From Verrucomicrobiales bacterium (GTDB lineage: Bacteria > Verrucomicrobiota > Verrucomicrobiia > Limisphaerales > UBA1100): a DNA stretch of 7,447 nt. This document shows positions 7,071 through 7,447 of the stretch, in pieces. Positions within the stretch are counted from its first letter, which is position 1. Each line of letters starts with the position of its first letter. A program made the position numbers and the translations under genes. The notes beneath the pieces were generated by a model. That model did not search any database. It was not told where the DNA came from and saw only the letters and a program-made list of their open reading frames with translations. Location: NCBI GenBank assembly GCA_003517285.1, contig DPAW01000235.1, positions 1-7,447 of the forward strand. The letters are read 5' to 3'.

Positions 7071-7447
7071 ATGAAGAAACTCATTTTATTTGCATTCACA
7101 TTGGCGGCTCTGCCGGCGCTGGCTGCCCCCGGAGGAATCCTTGATCCCAAGGAAGGCGGCCATGACTTTAAGGTGCAGGGCGAATACGCCGGCGACAAGG
7201 CGGGCGTGCAGGTCATCGCTCTGGGCGATGGCAAGTTCCGCGCGGTCATCCACAAGGGTGGTTTGCCAGGGGCTGGATGGGATAAATCCGACAAGGTTCA
7301 GCTGGATGGCGAAGCCACCAAGGGCGGGGCGAATTTTGCCGAGGTAAAAGGATTTTCTGCGGTGATTGAGGGCGAAGCGCTGAGCCTGAAGGTGGCCGGA
7401 GCCGATCAGCGGACGTTGAAGAAGATCACACGCAAGAGCCCAACGCT
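7071..7447 (+). CDS. Secreted protein, N-terminal 125 residues; resembles the leader region of DUF1080 (3-keto-disaccharide hydrolase) proteins
   Basis: The frame is open from the ATG at 7071 to the right edge. Residues 1-18 form a clear Sec signal peptide (MKKLILFAFTLAALPALA, cleavage expected after ALA). The mature part contains a short block around EYAGDKAGVQVIALGDGKF, then HKGGLPGAGWD. The fragment ends in KKITRKSPTL. From memory, this pattern (QVIALGDGKF, GGLPGxGW, RKSPTLGAKPP) precedes the DUF1080 domain in many planctomycete and verrucomicrobial secreted proteins thought to act on sugars. The DUF1080 domain itself would be outside the window, so the assignment is tentative. The mature part is Gly- and Lys-rich with no cysteine so far. 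There is no good Shine-Dalgarno before the ATG. Confidence 0.65.
   Translation, partial: MKKLILFAFTLAALPALAAPGGILDPKEGGHDFKVQGEYAGDKAGVQVIALGDGKFRAVIHKGGLPGAGWDKSDKVQLDGEATKGGANFAEVKGFSAVIEGEALSLKVAGADQRTLKKITRKSPT

Noticed and set aside
6938..7294. 119-residue N-terminal extension of the peroxiredoxin frame
   Set aside because: It would bury the signal peptide, is low in complexity, and is antisense to the start of the secreted protein gene.
1..7447. Search for tRNA, rRNA, riboswitch, CRISPR repeats, insertion sequences and a preQ1 element upstream of queE
   Set aside because: No repeated units, transposase frames, clover-leaf sequences or room for a riboswitch in the 38-bp queE leader were seen. 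The only notable repeats are the diverged gmd paralogue blocks.

Overview
The window is a dense stretch of bacterial chromosome with eight protein-coding genes, two of them cut by the window edges. I see no RNA gene, mobile element, CRISPR array or integration scar. Base composition is moderately GC-rich. Several traits suggest the PVC superphylum, most likely Verrucomicrobiota: a class III aminotransferase of the YESRNVT type, a lipoprotein form of the YyaL/DUF255 family, weak ribosome-binding sites, and a secreted protein resembling the N-terminal part of DUF1080 proteins. This placement is inference from protein style; no marker gene is present.

Left part (1-1925): on the minus strand, queE (7-carboxy-7-deazaguanine synthase, queuosine precursor pathway) is followed by a class III PLP aminotransferase that runs off the left edge. 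The two overlap by one base (TGATG), so they are probably one transcript. Diverging from queE after only 38 bp is an Rrf2-family regulator with a single cysteine, so it is unlikely to hold an IscR-type Fe-S cluster.

Middle (1932-4453): on the minus strand, a YyaL/SSP411-type thioredoxin-domain protein carries an N-terminal lipoprotein-like signal. It is followed by a 71-residue protein with one membrane segment and a compact C2HC zinc-finger motif.

Right part (4541-7447): on the plus strand, gmd (GDP-mannose 4,6-dehydratase) is coupled by a 4-bp GTGA overlap to a shorter paralogue. That paralogue keeps the SDR Tyr/Lys but has His where Gmd has its catalytic Glu, so it may be the reductase that completes a GDP-6-deoxyhexose such as GDP-D-rhamnose. 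Its 3' end overlaps, tail to tail, an exported Bcp/PrxQ-type peroxiredoxin. A 133-bp divergent gap then leads to the start of the secreted DUF1080-like protein.

Three themes stand out: nucleotide-sugar synthesis by a Gmd pair, two thiol-redox proteins apparently sent to the cell envelope, and a small membrane zinc-finger protein I cannot assign a role.
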